Part shown: one piece after another, positions 63,605-64,000 of the stretch | Position numbering within the stretch: position 1 is the stretch's first letter | How the letters are laid out: every line of letters starts with the position of its first letter | From: Chloroflexi bacterium AL-N1 | Lineage (GTDB): Bacteria > Chloroflexota > Chloroflexia > Chloroflexales > Roseiflexaceae | NCBI GenBank assembly: GCA_013122435.1 | Contig: WYDT01000032.1 | Coordinates: 1-64,000, forward strand | DNA: 64,000 bases | Direction: 5' to 3' | Notes under the pieces: model-generated | What the model was told of the DNA's origin: nothing | The model's input: only the letters and a program-made list of their open reading frames with translations | The model's database searches: none | Position numbers and translations under genes: made by a program

Positions 63605-64000
63605 ATGAACCGCTTACAATTCCTGACAAAACCGCGCAACCTCAGTATTGCCATACTTGCTCTACTAGTTATCATTGTGGGCATACTCTTTGGTCCAATG
63701 GCCTTCACCGGGCCACAGATCATGCACACGACGCCAGAACCGGATGCCGCAGATGCCAACCCCCAAACCGACATCCAGATCACGTTCAATCAGTGGGTGC
63801 TGCCAGATGCGGTTGCGGCAGCGATCCGCTTTGAGCCACCAACAGAGTTTACCGTTGTTGCCGAAGGCATAACGACACCCTGGTACACCACAGTACTGAT
63901 TCAACCAGAGGATAGCTTACAATATGGCACTGACTACAAGCTAACATTGGAGCCACCGATTAGCAATATATTTGGGCGAGCTTTTGACCAACAGCACACT
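63605..64000 (+). CDS. Probable alpha-2-macroglobulin-like protein, N-terminal fragment
   Basis: Open to the window edge: 132 residues without a stop. A membrane anchor (about 15-32, IAILALLVIIVGILFGPM) is followed by an SbsA-type Ig-like (Big_5) domain: PDAADANPQTDIQITFNQWV, then strands VLIQPEDSLQYGTDYKLTLE. This arrangement begins many bacterial alpha-2-macroglobulins, large envelope protease traps that often neighbour PBP1C. The thioester region would lie beyond this window, so the assignment rests on the N-terminus and on context. ATG 63605 follows GGAGACAGAGAT. Confidence 0.6.
   Translation, partial: MNRLQFLTKPRNLSIAILALLVIIVGILFGPMAFTGPQIMHTTPEPDAADANPQTDIQITFNQWVLPDAVAAAIRFEPPTEFTVVAEGITTPWYTTVLIQPEDSLQYGTDYKLTLEPPISNIFGRAFDQQHT

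Overview
The window looks like chromosomal DNA of a member of the Chloroflexota, at roughly 50% GC. That placement is an inference. It rests on large secreted proteins carrying a YLP-L/A-I motif, Pro/Thr-rich TPT linkers, a Ser/Thr kinase/PP2C/FHA/VWA signalling cluster, many beta-propeller proteins, fused-permease iron-type ABC transporters and a penicillin-binding protein followed by an apparent alpha-2-macroglobulin gene. The class cannot be fixed from the sequence alone. No phage, insertion sequence, CRISPR array or rRNA was seen. The only RNA gene recognised is a tRNA-Sec.

Layout. 0-6 kb: a decayed short-chain dehydrogenase, a DinB-like protein, an ATP-grasp enzyme, and a two-module von Willebrand factor A (VWA) gene on the minus strand destroyed by two stop codons and a frameshift. 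6-12.7 kb: an S9 peptidase and a three-gene iron-type ABC importer with an intercistronic hairpin. 12.7-14.5 kb: a CsoR/CstR-like repressor and thioredoxin behind a clear promoter and G/C-tract operator, then a UPF0173 hydrolase. 14.5-21.2 kb: a secreted BNR/FN3/PD40 protein and a cytochrome c maturation operon (CcdA, CcmF, J-like/TlpA fusion). 21.7-26 kb: an SH3/NlpC-P60 peptidoglycan hydrolase and a histidine kinase with a broken response regulator. 26.3-33 kb: a copper-handling region (multicopper oxidase, DUF411 protein, MarR regulator, CopB-type ATPase, DUF457-like protein) and a cytochrome c. 33.3 kb: tRNA-Sec with its own promoter. 33.5-39.1 kb: a minus-strand cluster of kinase with propeller, PP2C phosphatase, VWA protein, FHA protein and a small protein. 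39.4-44.3 kb: an epimerase, a three-repeat secreted protein, and a hybrid histidine kinase in an operon with an R2lox oxidase. 45-51.7 kb: a 1925-residue repeat protein and a membrane protein. 52-64 kb: a thiolase, a tiny protein, a propeller-receptor ATPase plus ATPase-LuxR pair, an ECF sigma factor, a propeller lipoprotein, PBP1C, a GNAT enzyme and the start of a probable alpha-2-macroglobulin.

How the genes fit together. Three themes recur. The first is envelope and redox biology: cytochrome c maturation, thioredoxins, copper export and oxidation, and peptidoglycan synthesis and turnover. The second is dense signalling of several kinds: histidine kinases, Ser/Thr phosphorylation with FHA readout, a STAND-like receptor/transcription-factor pair and an ECF sigma factor. 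The third is gene decay. At least three genes are broken, and several of their premature stops fall where Trp is expected.

The strongest candidate for an undescribed system is the overlapping gene pair at 53716-58040. A membrane receptor with an outer beta-propeller and an inner P-loop ATPase is translationally coupled to a soluble P-loop ATPase ending in a LuxR DNA-binding domain. This could be a signalling route from outside the cell to DNA without histidine-to-aspartate phosphotransfer.
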